From a virus, in the IMG/VR virus record IMGVR_UViG_3300036719_002274, positions 1 to 64,000 of that record: DNA of 64,000 bases, one strand, 5' to 3'. Position numbers and translations under genes: made by a program. Shown piece after piece: positions 40,336 to 50,393 of this stretch; position 1 is the first letter of the stretch, and every line of letters starts with the position of its first letter. The notes beneath the pieces are model-generated. The model ran no database searches. It worked only from the letters and a program-made list of their open reading frames with translations, and was not told the origin of the DNA.

Positions 40336-42873
40336 ATGGAAAAGGATTTTGGAATATATGTAGGTGTTTGTGTGCAAAATAATGACCCCGAAATGCGTGG
40401 TCGTATTAAGATATATATTCCTCAATTATCACCAAATATTACAAGTTTGAATATAAATGTAGATAAATTCTTCAATTTTATTGATAAGAATAATCCAGAT
40501 ATTACCTCTGCACTTACAGATTTAAAAGAAATACTTCCTTGGGCTGAATATGCTGGACCAATGTTTGGTGGCTGTGCTAGTGGTCGTTTTAATGCCTCTA
40601 ACGGACAAGCTACGACTTCTGATTCAAATGCTTGGGATGGTGACAAGGTTGCTGATGGGGCTAGACCTGCGAACAATTTTGTAGGTTCAGATACGTATCC
40701 TGATGCATTCACACAGACAATGGGACAACAAAACCGTAAAGTAAACGACTATGCCTACCAATACACACCATCTAATTATTCAAATTTAGCTAGAGGTGTA
40801 TTCAGTATTCCTAACGTAGGTTCCCATTTATACACCTTCTTTATTAATGGTGATAGAAATTTCCCTGTTTATTTTGCATCAGCATATAGTGAAGAAGATG
40901 TTAAACGCATTTTTACTATGGCACAAGATGTTAATAATAATGCAAGTACTGATTATCCTCAATCCTACGAAAATAGAAAATTAAATCTAAGCGAATCATC
41001 CGACTCTAAAACTTTCAGATCAAAAAGCGTATTCAATAGTAATAAACATACAATTGAAATGATCGACACAGATTTAAGAGAAATATTGAAATTTACACAT
41101 TATTCTGGATCATTTAAAGAATTTAATAATTATTCCACAATTGAATTAGCGACTAATAATGATCAAAAAATGGTTCTAGGTAATCAATTTTTAACAACAC
41201 AGAAAAATAAGAGCGAGTTTGTAAAGTATGATAACGAACAAATTATTTTTGGCGATCATTATAAAACTGTTGGTAATCCTAAACCCGATGTAGTGAATAA
41301 GATTTTAACTATTCAGAAAAACATTCACGAATTAAAGATGTTGTTTGACATGCAAAGAACTTCGTATACAACAATACCAACTAATTTAGATACTGCAACG
41401 ATACCACAGAAATTTTTATCAATATATCAACAAAAACTTCCAATGATACATAATGTTGTATGTCCAGTTTGTAAAGGTTTGCCATATTTAGCTATCTTTC
41501 CTGATCCTTTATACAGATTTGCCCCATTTGGATTGACCACGAATCCAGACCCACTAGGATTAAATAACTGGAAAGAAAACGCAAGATATGGTGGATCGTG
41601 TTGGGATCGTACTACAAAACTTACTTTCGATGCAGACGGACATTTAGGATCATCAACCGAAGGTGTTGAAGGTTCTGGTATGACACTAGAAGATATGTTT
41701 GGTAGCGCAGAAGCAATGGCAGCAATTTTTGGTCCCGAAGGAGCTAATTCACAATTTATTCCGGGTTGTAACACATACTTTATACCGGGTGTTTCTGATA
41801 GTCCATATAATATGTACGGACCACCCTTTACTTGTGAACCCATACCTACACACATTTTAGATGGTTGTTATGGGGTATTTGCAGGACAATTTTGTAAATG
41901 TTGTAATCCAAAAGGTCAAATGGTTAAGAATCAATCCGCTGCATACGCACTTGGTATAGGATTATCACCATCATCCGAAGGTACTACATTCTTACCTGAA
42001 CCAAAGAAGTTACCAAATGGTGCATTAGATCAATTGATTATAACTACTGCACCAGCATTAACCGAATTGGAAAATAGTTTAGGTAGAGGTGGAGATGAGA
42101 TTATACAAATTACATCTAATAAAATTGAAACTATTGGAACAGTAATGAACGATTTGAAATCCATCAGAATTGACCCTATCGGTAAATTAAAAATTGATGG
42201 ATGTGTTGTAGCCGCACAAGGTACATATAATAATTTTAAACCTTCTCCACATGTTGAATATGTTGATGTAGTTGATTTACCAGGTGATTATATTTTAACT
42301 GCTATGAATAAATATAAATTACTAGTGGGGTCTAAAGGTGTAAATATTCAAACAACTGGACCAATTGATATCTATGGCACAATTGTTAATATCACTGGTG
42401 AACAATTAAATATATCATCTGAAAATGAAATTATTGTTGATGGTGGTGAACGTTTAACATTAAGAGCTAGAAAAATAACATTATTACCAGTTGAACATAA
42501 TGCTGTTGTAGTTGAAGGGCAATTACACGTAACAAGAAATACTATCATACAAGGTGGACTTATGTGTGAAGGGGAAGTTGGTTTATTACATGTTACTGCA
42601 CCTATTGAATGGCAGAAAACTGAAATTGGTGCTTGGAATTTATTTCCTGATTGCGAACCTATTTTATGTAAGATTAATGGGGAATTTGCTACAGTAATAT
42701 TACCTACACATTCACATTGGTTCAAAAATATTCCAATAAGATTTAAGCAACATAATGAAGCTGTACGTGAAGGTATGATTGAATTAGGTATTAATTCTAG
42801 AAATAAGACAGCAACTTTATTACCTGCTGAATTAGGAGAAGCATTAACCACCACAGGATGGCAGCTTTCATAA
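40336..42873 (+). CDS. 5: Baseplate hub protein gp5-like
   Basis: Central spike/hub of the contractile tail. The N-terminus MEKDFGIYVGVCVQNNDPEM and RGRIKIYIPQL matches the OB-fold domain of T4 gp5. No T4-type lysozyme (E-D-T) domain is visible; instead residues about 370-525 form a Cys-rich region (CPVCKG, CWDR, GCNTYF, CYGVFAGQFCKCC) that could bind metal. The C-terminal part (VEGQLHVTRNTIIQGGLM...) is beta-rich, as expected for the spike. 845 aa against 575 in T4. ACAAGG ribosome-binding site. Confidence 0.75.
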   Translation: MEKDFGIYVGVCVQNNDPEMRGRIKIYIPQLSPNITSLNINVDKFFNFIDKNNPDITSALTDLKEILPWAEYAGPMFGGCASGRFNASNGQATTSDSNAWDGDKVADGARPANNFVGSDTYPDAFTQTMGQQNRKVNDYAYQYTPSNYSNLARGVFSIPNVGSHLYTFFINGDRNFPVYFASAYSEEDVKRIFTMAQDVNNNASTDYPQSYENRKLNLSESSDSKTFRSKSVFNSNKHTIEMIDTDLREILKFTHYSGSFKEFNNYSTIELATNNDQKMVLGNQFLTTQKNKSEFVKYDNEQIIFGDHYKTVGNPKPDVVNKILTIQKNIHELKMLFDMQRTSYTTIPTNLDTATIPQKFLSIYQQKLPMIHNVVCPVCKGLPYLAIFPDPLYRFAPFGLTTNPDPLGLNNWKENARYGGSCWDRTTKLTFDADGHLGSSTEGVEGSGMTLEDMFGSAEAMAAIFGPEGANSQFIPGCNTYFIPGVSDSPYNMYGPPFTCEPIPTHILDGCYGVFAGQFCKCCNPKGQMVKNQSAAYALGIGLSPSSEGTTFLPEPKKLPNGALDQLIITTAPALTELENSLGRGGDEIIQITSNKIETIGTVMNDLKSIRIDPIGKLKIDGCVVAAQGTYNNFKPSPHVEYVDVVDLPGDYILTAMNKYKLLVGSKGVNIQTTGPIDIYGTIVNITGEQLNISSENEIIVDGGERLTLRARKITLLPVEHNAVVVEGQLHVTRNTIIQGGLMCEGEVGLLHVTAPIEWQKTEIGAWNLFPDCEPILCKINGEFATVILPTHSHWFKNIPIRFKQHNEAVREGMIELGINSRNKTATLLPAELGEALTTTGWQLS

Positions 42874-42875
42874 TT

Positions 42876-43418
42876 ATGAGTACAATTAAGAATAATTTTA
42901 TACAAAGAAACAACAACAAAAACACTAACAGTTTTTTTGATGCGGGTAAATATATTGACGAAATATTAGCAAATGATAAATATGCATATATCATACCTAA
43001 TTCTTCATTGTACAATCTAGCCGTTAAACAGTATAATACTAATATCGAAAATACATTAATTCGACCATCAGTACCATCTTGGTTTTGTGGTAAGATTAAT
43101 CCAGCTACAGGAGAATTGATATCGACTTTAACGGACGAAGAACTTAGAGTTATTGGTGGGGTAAGTCCAACTAATGCAAATACCCAACCACCTTTATCTT
43201 CCCTTATAAATTTATGGCCTGTTGATGAATGTTTAAGTACTGGATTACCCGGTTCTACTGGATATAGCACATGTGAATCTGTGGATGAAATAATAGATTC
43301 TACTACTGACTACAATAGTTCAGTAGATTCCTATCCACACGAACCAATTTTTATTAAAGGTGATAAACGACATTTCGATGATGTAGTAGGTGATATCATC
43401 AGTGGAAATTGGTGGTAA
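42876..43418 (+). CDS. Unknown structural-region protein (180 aa)
   Basis: A 180-residue Asn/Ser/Thr-rich protein. ATG 42876 lies 2 nt after the gp5 stop. PSVPSWFCGKINPATGE and a C-terminal acidic/aromatic segment ending SGNWW are visible. Position between gp5 and another unknown late gene suggests a tail or baseplate component; no family recognised. Confidence 0.65.
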   Translation: MSTIKNNFIQRNNNKNTNSFFDAGKYIDEILANDKYAYIIPNSSLYNLAVKQYNTNIENTLIRPSVPSWFCGKINPATGELISTLTDEELRVIGGVSPTNANTQPPLSSLINLWPVDECLSTGLPGSTGYSTCESVDEIIDSTTDYNSSVDSYPHEPIFIKGDKRHFDDVVGDIISGNWW

Positions 43419-43426
43419 GGAGAAAT

Positions 43427-44710
43427 ATGAGTACAGAAAAAGTAACACCAGTTGAACCAACCGAAGTAATAACAACACCAGCAAAACCAGTTAATGCGAC
43501 TGATAGACTTGGTTGTTTAAAAACTCTAGCAGGATTAAATCAAAGTAAAACTGTTACATTTAAAGAACGTGCAGTAATGTTACGAGATTTAGCAATTAAA
43601 AATGCTCAAGTTTATATCAAAGCTTTTGTTGAACAAGTAACTGCACCGATCAACGCAATTATAGATCAATTAGCTGCAAGTTGGGATCAAGCCAAAGCTT
43701 TATATCAAGGTAGAAATGAATTAGCTCAACAATTACAAAGAGATGCATTAGAAAAATTACCAGCCATCCCACCAATGGCAAGTGGTGCTGCATCATGTTT
43801 AATCAACGGTACAATACCTTTATCTACTGATGTGATAAATCCTGTACAAGACCCTACTAAACCTGTTAATGTTGTCACTACAAGCATTGTAGGTACTATA
43901 GAAAGCACTCCACCTAGCAATAATCCAGCTAATATTGGTATATTATCATCTGCTGATTTAATTAAAAAACAACAAGATAGTGATAGTAAATTATTAAAAA
44001 GTGAAAAAGCTACGGTTATCTTGAGTAGAATGACGGATTCGCTTAGTGGCTCTCCTAGTGATATGAGAGATACAATTGAATCTGTTAGCGGCAAACATCC
44101 TGATCTCGATAGTATTATAGCATTACATCCATTAGGACAACCATATTCAGAATATGCATCTTCTACCATTACGTCATATACACCTGATAAACCATCTTTA
44201 CCTTTAGGACAATGGAAACAGATAACTACACTATTAGGAGAAAAGGCAGCAAAACCAGAAGCTATTAAACGTAGTATGAGATTTAAATTACCACCAAAAA
44301 TTTTAGTAGAAATTGACTATGCTTATGATAAAACAAACGAACAGTTATTGAGTAATTTACCTAACGAATTTCAAAAGGGTTCATCACGTATAACTGGTGG
44401 TGTAAATGTTAAAGGTGGTACAAAGGCATCAGGATTTCATTTACTAGGTGATAAATCTTACTTAGAAAATCATATACAAAATCCACTATTTCTAACACCA
44501 TATTTAACTAGTGTATTGGCTGCTATGGGACCAAAAATTTATTTGAATAGAGTATTAACTCCATCCACAGATAATATTACAGTCTCAAAAAACCCATATC
44601 AAGATAATGTCGAATTATATCCATGTACTTTAGATGCTAGAGGTAATATTATTAGAGAACCTATTAAAACGGTTAATGAATCTAGTATTAAACCTGTAGT
44701 AACAAATTAA
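43427..44710 (+). CDS. Unknown structural-region protein (427 aa)
   Basis: A 427-residue protein with AAGGAGA 5 nt before ATG 43427. The N-terminal TPVEPTEVITTPAKPV segment is Pro/Thr-rich, then a long helical region (residues 50-110, FVEQVTAPINAIIDQLAASW...). The C-terminal half has GGVNVKGGTKASGFHLLGD. It follows gp5 in a late unit, so a baseplate or tail role is likely, but I do not recognise it. The last 4 nt overlap the convergent gp27-like gene. Confidence 0.65.
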   Translation: MSTEKVTPVEPTEVITTPAKPVNATDRLGCLKTLAGLNQSKTVTFKERAVMLRDLAIKNAQVYIKAFVEQVTAPINAIIDQLAASWDQAKALYQGRNELAQQLQRDALEKLPAIPPMASGAASCLINGTIPLSTDVINPVQDPTKPVNVVTTSIVGTIESTPPSNNPANIGILSSADLIKKQQDSDSKLLKSEKATVILSRMTDSLSGSPSDMRDTIESVSGKHPDLDSIIALHPLGQPYSEYASSTITSYTPDKPSLPLGQWKQITTLLGEKAAKPEAIKRSMRFKLPPKILVEIDYAYDKTNEQLLSNLPNEFQKGSSRITGGVNVKGGTKASGFHLLGDKSYLENHIQNPLFLTPYLTSVLAAMGPKIYLNRVLTPSTDNITVSKNPYQDNVELYPCTLDARGNIIREPIKTVNESSIKPVVTN

Positions 44711-46254
44711 GCAACTGTTTTATCGATCTTCAAATCGTCATAACTGTGTAACTTAACTGCATAAACTTCGTTAACATATGAACCATCACCACGGAAGATG
44801 TGTTTTACATTTGTTGTAAACCATTGTCCTAAAAGCTTGTAATCCATTTTATTATCACTGAAAGACATACGATCAATACCAATAAAACGTCCTGTTTGTC
44901 TAATAGGAAGACCTACAGCCTGAAAGCGCATACACTGGTTAAGGAATAAAGCCCAATGTAACATATCACCAACACCATGACGGATAATAGCATCTTTATC
45001 ACTTCGTGGGGAATATACAGGTCGGATTGTGCTGTTATCGGTCTTATTCTTATTAATGGTAATCAATGGGTATAAACCTTTAACTAACAAGTTTTTATCG
45101 ATATACATTGTCTTTACCTTATCAACTATTTTGGTAGGATTACTATCAGCTAAATTAATTGAGAACGTTTTATTCTTAAAGTCATAACTATGTACAGGAG
45201 TAGAAACCATAAGACTTGTATTGATATCAGTAGACATATCAACAAATTGGTAAGCCTTAATAAGACCTGAATGGAAATCTTTATCAGTCTGATATTCTTG
45301 TGATTTAGGTGCTTTTAATACTGATGTAGAGGGTTCACCAACAAGTTCTTCAAGATACATATGTTCTAGCTGATATTCTTTAGGAATATTCGGACTATTA
45401 CCAGCACGTTTAAAAAATTCATTTATAGGTATAAAAGAAAATTCACCTGTATCACGTTCTTTATTAAAAATACAAATATCACGTTCATTTAATGGTGCTA
45501 TTGTAGTGGATTTTTTACTCATATGATGTTGTAACAAATATTGAATATTCTGCCATATATTTTTATCACTATAAGTCGAATAAAATAATTCAGTAGAACC
45601 TTCATCAAAATTAGATGAAATAGGAAATCCATGATCAGTTAAAATTGATTTAATTGCAATACCTGTTGGCATTTTACGCTCATCATCTGATGCTTGTGCT
45701 GGATCATATGCATCACCCAATTTACGATATGTAGGATTTAGTGTAGATTTAGCTGTAGACCACTGTATTTTATTATCAAGCATTTTTTGATAATCTGCAT
45801 CCCAAAAATAAAACTTCTTTTTCTTTCCACCTACATCAGCAGAAGTTAAATCTTCTTTATCATAGATTACACAGTGATGTGTCATTACCCATTGTTTCTT
45901 AGGTAATTTACCGTCAGGGTCTACAAGATTTATAGTTATATCAAGATAATCTCTACCATCATTTCTAAAAACATAAGGTTTATTAGTTTCAGCATTAAGT
46001 TTAAGTTTGGCATCTGGAACTGAATTTGTTAAAGCAGTATTTGATTCCATAACTCGTTCAATTACTTCATGCGGATTTTGATAGATAAAAAAACCACGAA
46101 TAGGCCAAAAGTGTAAATCATCTTCAATTTCGAGATGATCGATTGCGGCTATATTTAGATACCAAGTTTCACCAGAGGGATTGAATATTTTCAAATCAAC
46201 CATATAATGTTTACTATTATATTGTTTATAAATTTTACTATTATCTGTAGACAT
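44707..46254 (-). CDS. Baseplate hub protein, gp27/gpD-like
   Basis: A 515-residue protein in the tail operon. The C-terminal segment FQAVGLPIRQTGRFIGIDRM followed by YKLLGQWFTTNVKHIFRGDG and SYVNEVYAVKLHSYDDL resembles the end of gp27/gpD-type hub proteins, where a trimeric tail-tube-like ring joins gp5. The rest agrees in size and beta content. With gp5 encoded convergently next to it, the pair would build the hub. The assignment is tentative. Confidence 0.55.
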   Translation of the reverse strand: MSTDNSKIYKQYNSKHYMVDLKIFNPSGETWYLNIAAIDHLEIEDDLHFWPIRGFFIYQNPHEVIERVMESNTALTNSVPDAKLKLNAETNKPYVFRNDGRDYLDITINLVDPDGKLPKKQWVMTHHCVIYDKEDLTSADVGGKKKKFYFWDADYQKMLDNKIQWSTAKSTLNPTYRKLGDAYDPAQASDDERKMPTGIAIKSILTDHGFPISSNFDEGSTELFYSTYSDKNIWQNIQYLLQHHMSKKSTTIAPLNERDICIFNKERDTGEFSFIPINEFFKRAGNSPNIPKEYQLEHMYLEELVGEPSTSVLKAPKSQEYQTDKDFHSGLIKAYQFVDMSTDINTSLMVSTPVHSYDFKNKTFSINLADSNPTKIVDKVKTMYIDKNLLVKGLYPLITINKNKTDNSTIRPVYSPRSDKDAIIRHGVGDMLHWALFLNQCMRFQAVGLPIRQTGRFIGIDRMSFSDNKMDYKLLGQWFTTNVKHIFRGDGSYVNEVYAVKLHSYDDLKIDKTVA

Positions 46255-46255
46255 T

Positions 46256-46606
46256 CTATACCTCAGTCAATCTGGCTAATATACTTTTAACTGTATCAAT
46301 ACGTATGATTTTTAAAATGGTTCCACCTTCGGGTTGTTTGGTAGGATTATCTATTTGATTTGCTGCACACACAATCCACCACAATTTAACATTTTTATAG
46401 GCTTTATATGCGATATTTGGATAAGTTTCATCTGGCAATGTCTGATAATAATCGAATACATCAGGGTCTAATTCATTAGGAAAATCTACTTTCTTTAATA
46501 AATTGTAGTAATAAAAGTTATTTTCATCTGTATAAATGTTGAAAATATTCTCGTAATTTTCAGATGTTATCTGATCAGCTTTAGTTGTTATATCAGTTAT
46601 TTTCAT
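46256..46606 (-). CDS. 53: Baseplate wedge protein gp53
   Basis: A 116-residue protein with the gp53 pattern: NIFNIYTDENNFYYYNLLKK, VDFPNELD, PDETYPNIAYKAYKNVKLWW, CAANQIDNPTKQPEGGTILK. The 'LWW-IVCAANQI-NPT...G-x-x-LKI' segment is characteristic and includes a LysM-like end. T4 gp53 is longer (196 aa). It overlaps the upstream tail gene by 4 nt (ATGA) and precedes the hub gene by 1 nt. Confidence 0.82.
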   Translation of the reverse strand: MKITDITTKADQITSENYENIFNIYTDENNFYYYNLLKKVDFPNELDPDVFDYYQTLPDETYPNIAYKAYKNVKLWWIVCAANQIDNPTKQPEGGTILKIIRIDTVKSILARLTEV

Positions 46607-47544
46607 TCTGTTTTAATTCCCAACATAGTCTTTACCTCAAATGTAGCAGCTTGACCCGCATGACCAACTTCTGCTAATGTTGACGCTACTCTGTTACTAG
46701 AATCAATTGCCATAATACGTCTATTGTTTACTGCCGCATCTAATAATTGTCTAGATTCTACTATCAATTCAGTTATAGTTATAGCAAATTTATAAGCATC
46801 TGGAACAATTTTACCCACACCATCAAGACTTATTTGATTCATCTGACCAACATTACTAACTACCATATTAGATATTACCGCTGCTGGTGAATATCTAATA
46901 CCGGGTATTTTAACTGTAAATAACGCTGGTGGTGAAATCATAGTTGCAGTTTGTTGATCATGTAATGCAGACATTAAAAGTCTATTTCTTAATACCATAT
47001 TAGCTTTAATTTGTTTATTGTCATTAGCAGTACCACCAATTGTGTTAAATAAATGAAAATTAAATGTGTATGTAGCAGGGGCCGAACCTTGCCAGATTCT
47101 CTGTTGATTAATATTTGAACCGGGTGCCTTTTGCATCGCCTTTTGTACATTTTGTATAGTTGTTGCTATAGTACCAGCAATTTCACCTTCCAATAATCCC
47201 TTTGATACATCCCATGTCTGTGATACATTATGATCATATTCTTCAAAATAAGGAAATATAAATCGTGCTTTAGTTTCTTTTGCAGAATACAATCCCTGAT
47301 AAGGATTATCGGACTCTGATAATGTTTTAGATTTAGCTGCTTGTGTATACCAATAATTCAAACTTGCATATAACGTTGATACATCTTGTTCAAATTCAAT
47401 TAATTCAATAACGGGTACATTGATTCTTTGTTTTGAAGGTGTTATAGTCCAAGGATAATCTTCTACAATATTGTAATTAGTGTTACCACCACTCGCACTA
47501 TTCCAATTTTTACCATCTAAATTTATTAGTTGTATAGTTGACAT
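46603..47544 (-). CDS. Tail-tube cap/initiator protein (gp48/gp54-like)
   Basis: A 313-residue protein. The segment FTVKIPGIRYSPAAVISNMV and VSNVGQMNQISLDG, then IVPDAYKFAITITELIVESR, fit the gp48/gp54 family that caps the baseplate and starts tube growth. Its place directly before gp53 and after the tape-measure-like gene agrees with this role. Which of gp48 or gp54 it represents cannot be decided by eye. Confidence 0.6.
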   Translation of the reverse strand: MSTIQLINLDGKNWNSASGGNTNYNIVEDYPWTITPSKQRINVPVIELIEFEQDVSTLYASLNYWYTQAAKSKTLSESDNPYQGLYSAKETKARFIFPYFEEYDHNVSQTWDVSKGLLEGEIAGTIATTIQNVQKAMQKAPGSNINQQRIWQGSAPATYTFNFHLFNTIGGTANDNKQIKANMVLRNRLLMSALHDQQTATMISPPALFTVKIPGIRYSPAAVISNMVVSNVGQMNQISLDGVGKIVPDAYKFAITITELIVESRQLLDAAVNNRRIMAIDSSNRVASTLAEVGHAGQAATFEVKTMLGIKTE

Positions 47545-47545
47545 A

Positions 47546-50143
47546 TTATCCTCTTAAACTGTTCTGTAAAATCTTATTACGATAATCAAAAATTTCATCT
47601 CTTGAATGTGTTACATCTGGTTGTGCAGGTGAAGGTGCAGGTGCAGGAATTAAATTAGGCAACATTTTCAATTGATCTCCATTCACATTAAGAAGATTAT
47701 TGAAAATTTCCGTGTGACTCTTTATTATAGCATTCTGTTCTGTCATACTAGTATTTAAAGCTTTTAATCCCTTTTCAATGTTTTCGAAGGTTTTACCTAA
47801 TGCATCATCTTTCTTAGCATAAGTATCACCAGAAGTACGTTTGTATAATTTATCATCTTTAGCTGACTGATAAGTAACCGTCTTTGCCATATAATCATGT
47901 GCTACAAACTTAGTTGGAACTGGTGCAGTAGCACGTTCAGATTCTCTTTGTTGTTTAACCACTCTAATAGCATCTGTATATTTCTCTTCAATTTTCTTTT
48001 TATCTTCTGGTGATTCTGCACGAGCGTATTCAGCCTTATATCTTCTTACACGAGCTTCATCATCCATTGCAGCAATTCTATATTTCTCATGAATGGCTTC
48101 TTGTTGTTCAGGAGTTTTACCCTGTAATTCAGCCGTTTTAGATGTCATTAATGATTTAGACGTTTTACCCTTACTTTGAGTCGCTTCATTAGGGAATAAT
48201 TCTTCATCCTTTTTGGTAGCATCTAATCCCATCATAGCAAACGCAAATTGAACCCACTTTGGTTGTTTTCTTAACCAACCAACCATCATCTTTTTAATTG
48301 GTGATTCACCTTTAGCATAAGCCTTTTGAGCACCTGAATCTATTATTTCATCTAAAAATCCTAACCCACCTAACATTCCACCACCTAAAGCTAATCCTAT
48401 TTTGGCTAAACCCAACTCCCACTGACCACTAAATAAAGCACCAAACCCCTCACTAAGAATAATTAAATTACCAAGTATAGGTATATTTTTAGCCTTCTTC
48501 AAAAAGACATCTTTCCACCATTTATTCATTGAATCATTCTTGCGATTCTGCATACCACCAGCCTTAATATCTGCTCCAATATTCAACATATCAAGCATTA
48601 TACTTATACCCATAGCAGCAGGGGTCATATTCCATCCGGGTATCATCATATTAATACCATTGACTAAATCTATTAAACCACCAACCCAATCTTGATTAGC
48701 AAATCTTTTAAACATGGAATAAAAAGATATTCCTGATGAAACAAAAGGTATTCTCTTTAACAAACTCTTACCAAGGGTGCTCCATATACCCTTTCCACCA
48801 ATTCCAACAGCAAATTTCCAAACACTTTGAACAGTTTGTGTTGAAAGCACTTTACCAAAAATCGTACCCTTCTCAACAATCTTTAATAATATATCTTGTA
48901 CAAAGGTACTCAACATATTTGTAAATCCTGTAAAGAATTTAGTTATTCCTGTGAATTTACTAAAACCACTTAAAACAGATTTACCGAAATCAGCAATATG
49001 TCCAAAGATACCTTTTGTTGCAACCATTACACGTTCACCAACACTTACAAATTCCTTTTGAGCCATTATACTATAACCCTTTAAAAAAACGTTAAGTTTA
49101 AGACTTGCTGCATTTATCCCAAATTTTACAATACCAACGATACCTTTACCCATAGCAGGGAATACTGATGGATGTAATAATCCAGCTATAATAATATCAT
49201 CAAAAAGCTTTTTAATAGGAAAGAAATTTGGACTGTTTATGATATCACCAATTTTCTTACGATGAATCCACGCCATTATACCACCAGCCACCAAACTAAG
49301 AGTAGCAATAGAACCAGCAACCAATATACCCTTTACAAGTTTCCACGCCATACCCAATATAGTATCATCCACACCAGCAGGTAATACAGCATCTTTAGTT
49401 TTATTTACCTTATCCTTATGAGTTTTTTCATCCCACTTAGTTAATTCATCCAACGATTTCCTTGAAAATCCAGCAATCTTAACTTCTTGTAAATCTTCAA
49501 AAACAGTATCCTTTTTCTTTATTTCTTTATTGGACACCATTTCATGATATTTCTTAAACCAAACTGGTTCACCTTTATTCTTCATTTCATCAGGTGTGTT
49601 CTTTAAGGATAATTTAGGACGTTCCTTTGTTTCTACCGTTGTAAATTTAGCCTCTGGATTTAAATTGGCTTCTTTAATATTCCCTTTACCCTCATCAAAT
49701 GTAGCCATAGGCTTCTTAGAAGCTTTAAAATCTAAGAAAGAAAGATTCCAATCTTTGAACTTCTTAGTAATCTTCTCAAAATTCTTCGTTAAGTCATTAG
49801 ATAAATTCTCAAGTTTAGTCGTACTGGCAGAGGTAACAATACTCTTATTGTCAATCTTCAAATCCTTGAAAAGCTTCTTAATCTCTTTATCAACAGTCTC
49901 CTTGATGTTTACAGGTTCTGATTTGACTTGAAAAGCATCTTTAAGTTTCTGTTCGTAGTCTGTAGATATGTCAGAAGAAGAAACACCTTTGAATACATCA
50001 GAGATTTTAGATGCAAGTTCCTGTACTAAGGCAGGATTTTGATAAAACATCTCAGAAATGTAATTAGAGATGTCTAATTGCCCATCACCAGTTAAAGTGA
50101 TGTCAGGAGTGTCAAAAGTTAGATTAATTGTACCAGTACTCAT
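47546..50143 (-). CDS. Tape measure protein (tail length determinator)
   Basis: An 865-residue protein, helical, with long charged coiled-coil regions at both ends and hydrophobic segments in the middle (LVKGILVAGSIATLSLVAGG near residue 275; others near 500 and 590). This composition, and its place directly downstream of the gp26-like chaperone with frameshift, indicate the tape measure. T4 gp29 is 590 aa; by the usual 1.5 A per residue the tail would be about 130 nm. A perfect TATAAATA ends 5 nt before the ATG and there is no ribosome-binding site. Confidence 0.7.
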   Translation of the reverse strand: MSTGTINLTFDTPDITLTGDGQLDISNYISEMFYQNPALVQELASKISDVFKGVSSSDISTDYEQKLKDAFQVKSEPVNIKETVDKEIKKLFKDLKIDNKSIVTSASTTKLENLSNDLTKNFEKITKKFKDWNLSFLDFKASKKPMATFDEGKGNIKEANLNPEAKFTTVETKERPKLSLKNTPDEMKNKGEPVWFKKYHEMVSNKEIKKKDTVFEDLQEVKIAGFSRKSLDELTKWDEKTHKDKVNKTKDAVLPAGVDDTILGMAWKLVKGILVAGSIATLSLVAGGIMAWIHRKKIGDIINSPNFFPIKKLFDDIIIAGLLHPSVFPAMGKGIVGIVKFGINAASLKLNVFLKGYSIMAQKEFVSVGERVMVATKGIFGHIADFGKSVLSGFSKFTGITKFFTGFTNMLSTFVQDILLKIVEKGTIFGKVLSTQTVQSVWKFAVGIGGKGIWSTLGKSLLKRIPFVSSGISFYSMFKRFANQDWVGGLIDLVNGINMMIPGWNMTPAAMGISIMLDMLNIGADIKAGGMQNRKNDSMNKWWKDVFLKKAKNIPILGNLIILSEGFGALFSGQWELGLAKIGLALGGGMLGGLGFLDEIIDSGAQKAYAKGESPIKKMMVGWLRKQPKWVQFAFAMMGLDATKKDEELFPNEATQSKGKTSKSLMTSKTAELQGKTPEQQEAIHEKYRIAAMDDEARVRRYKAEYARAESPEDKKKIEEKYTDAIRVVKQQRESERATAPVPTKFVAHDYMAKTVTYQSAKDDKLYKRTSGDTYAKKDDALGKTFENIEKGLKALNTSMTEQNAIIKSHTEIFNNLLNVNGDQLKMLPNLIPAPAPSPAQPDVTHSRDEIFDYRNKILQNSLRG

Positions 50144-50148
50144 GTAAT

Positions 50149-50156
50149 TATTTATA
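50149..50156 (-). promoter_or_regulatory. Late promoter before tape measure gene
   Basis: TATAAATA (50156-50149) followed by ATTAC and the ATG at 50143; the transcript would start at or near the start codon. Confidence 0.6.
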
Positions 50157-50171
50157 ATAAAAGGTATTTTT

Positions 50172-50393
50172 CTACTGGATTCTTATTGGTGAACCTATAG
50201 TTTGCGCTGGTTTACCTTCTGGTGGATTCTCTCGACTCTGTTCATCATCGTACATAGAAAGAAATACCTCACGTTCAGCAGGGGGTAAATTCTCTATGTA
50301 TTGTGAATCAAAACCCACTTTATGCGTTAATACATAAATGTCTTGAAACACCTGAGATAAATTCGAATTAAACAGTGTTTTTAAGAGAGTGTA
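50172..50393 (-). CDS. Start-less -1 frame extension of gp26-like chaperone
   Basis: A frame of 73 codons in the -1 register that begins at the slippery site and ends at TAG 50174-50172. It has no ATG and a TGA two codons upstream of the slip. The encoded sequence is protein-like (YVLTHKVGFDSQYIENLPPA, EREVFLSMYDDEQ...) and its LPP-ER-x-x-FL-x-MY pattern resembles the C-terminal parts of tail-assembly chaperones. The most economical reading is that ribosomes enter by -1 frameshifting from the gp26-like gene, giving a longer fusion product as in lambda gpG/gpGT. Confidence 0.7.
   Translation of the reverse strand, partial: YTLLKTLFNSNLSQVFQDIYVLTHKVGFDSQYIENLPPAEREVFLSMYDDEQSRENPPEGKPAQTIGSPIRIQ

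Noticed and set aside
41427-43270. Long open frames on the minus strand across the gp5-like gene and the gene after it
   Set aside because: They lie fully antisense to well-supported genes, have no ribosome-binding sites or promoters and give Cys/Ser/Pro-biased sequence typical of complementary-strand translation.
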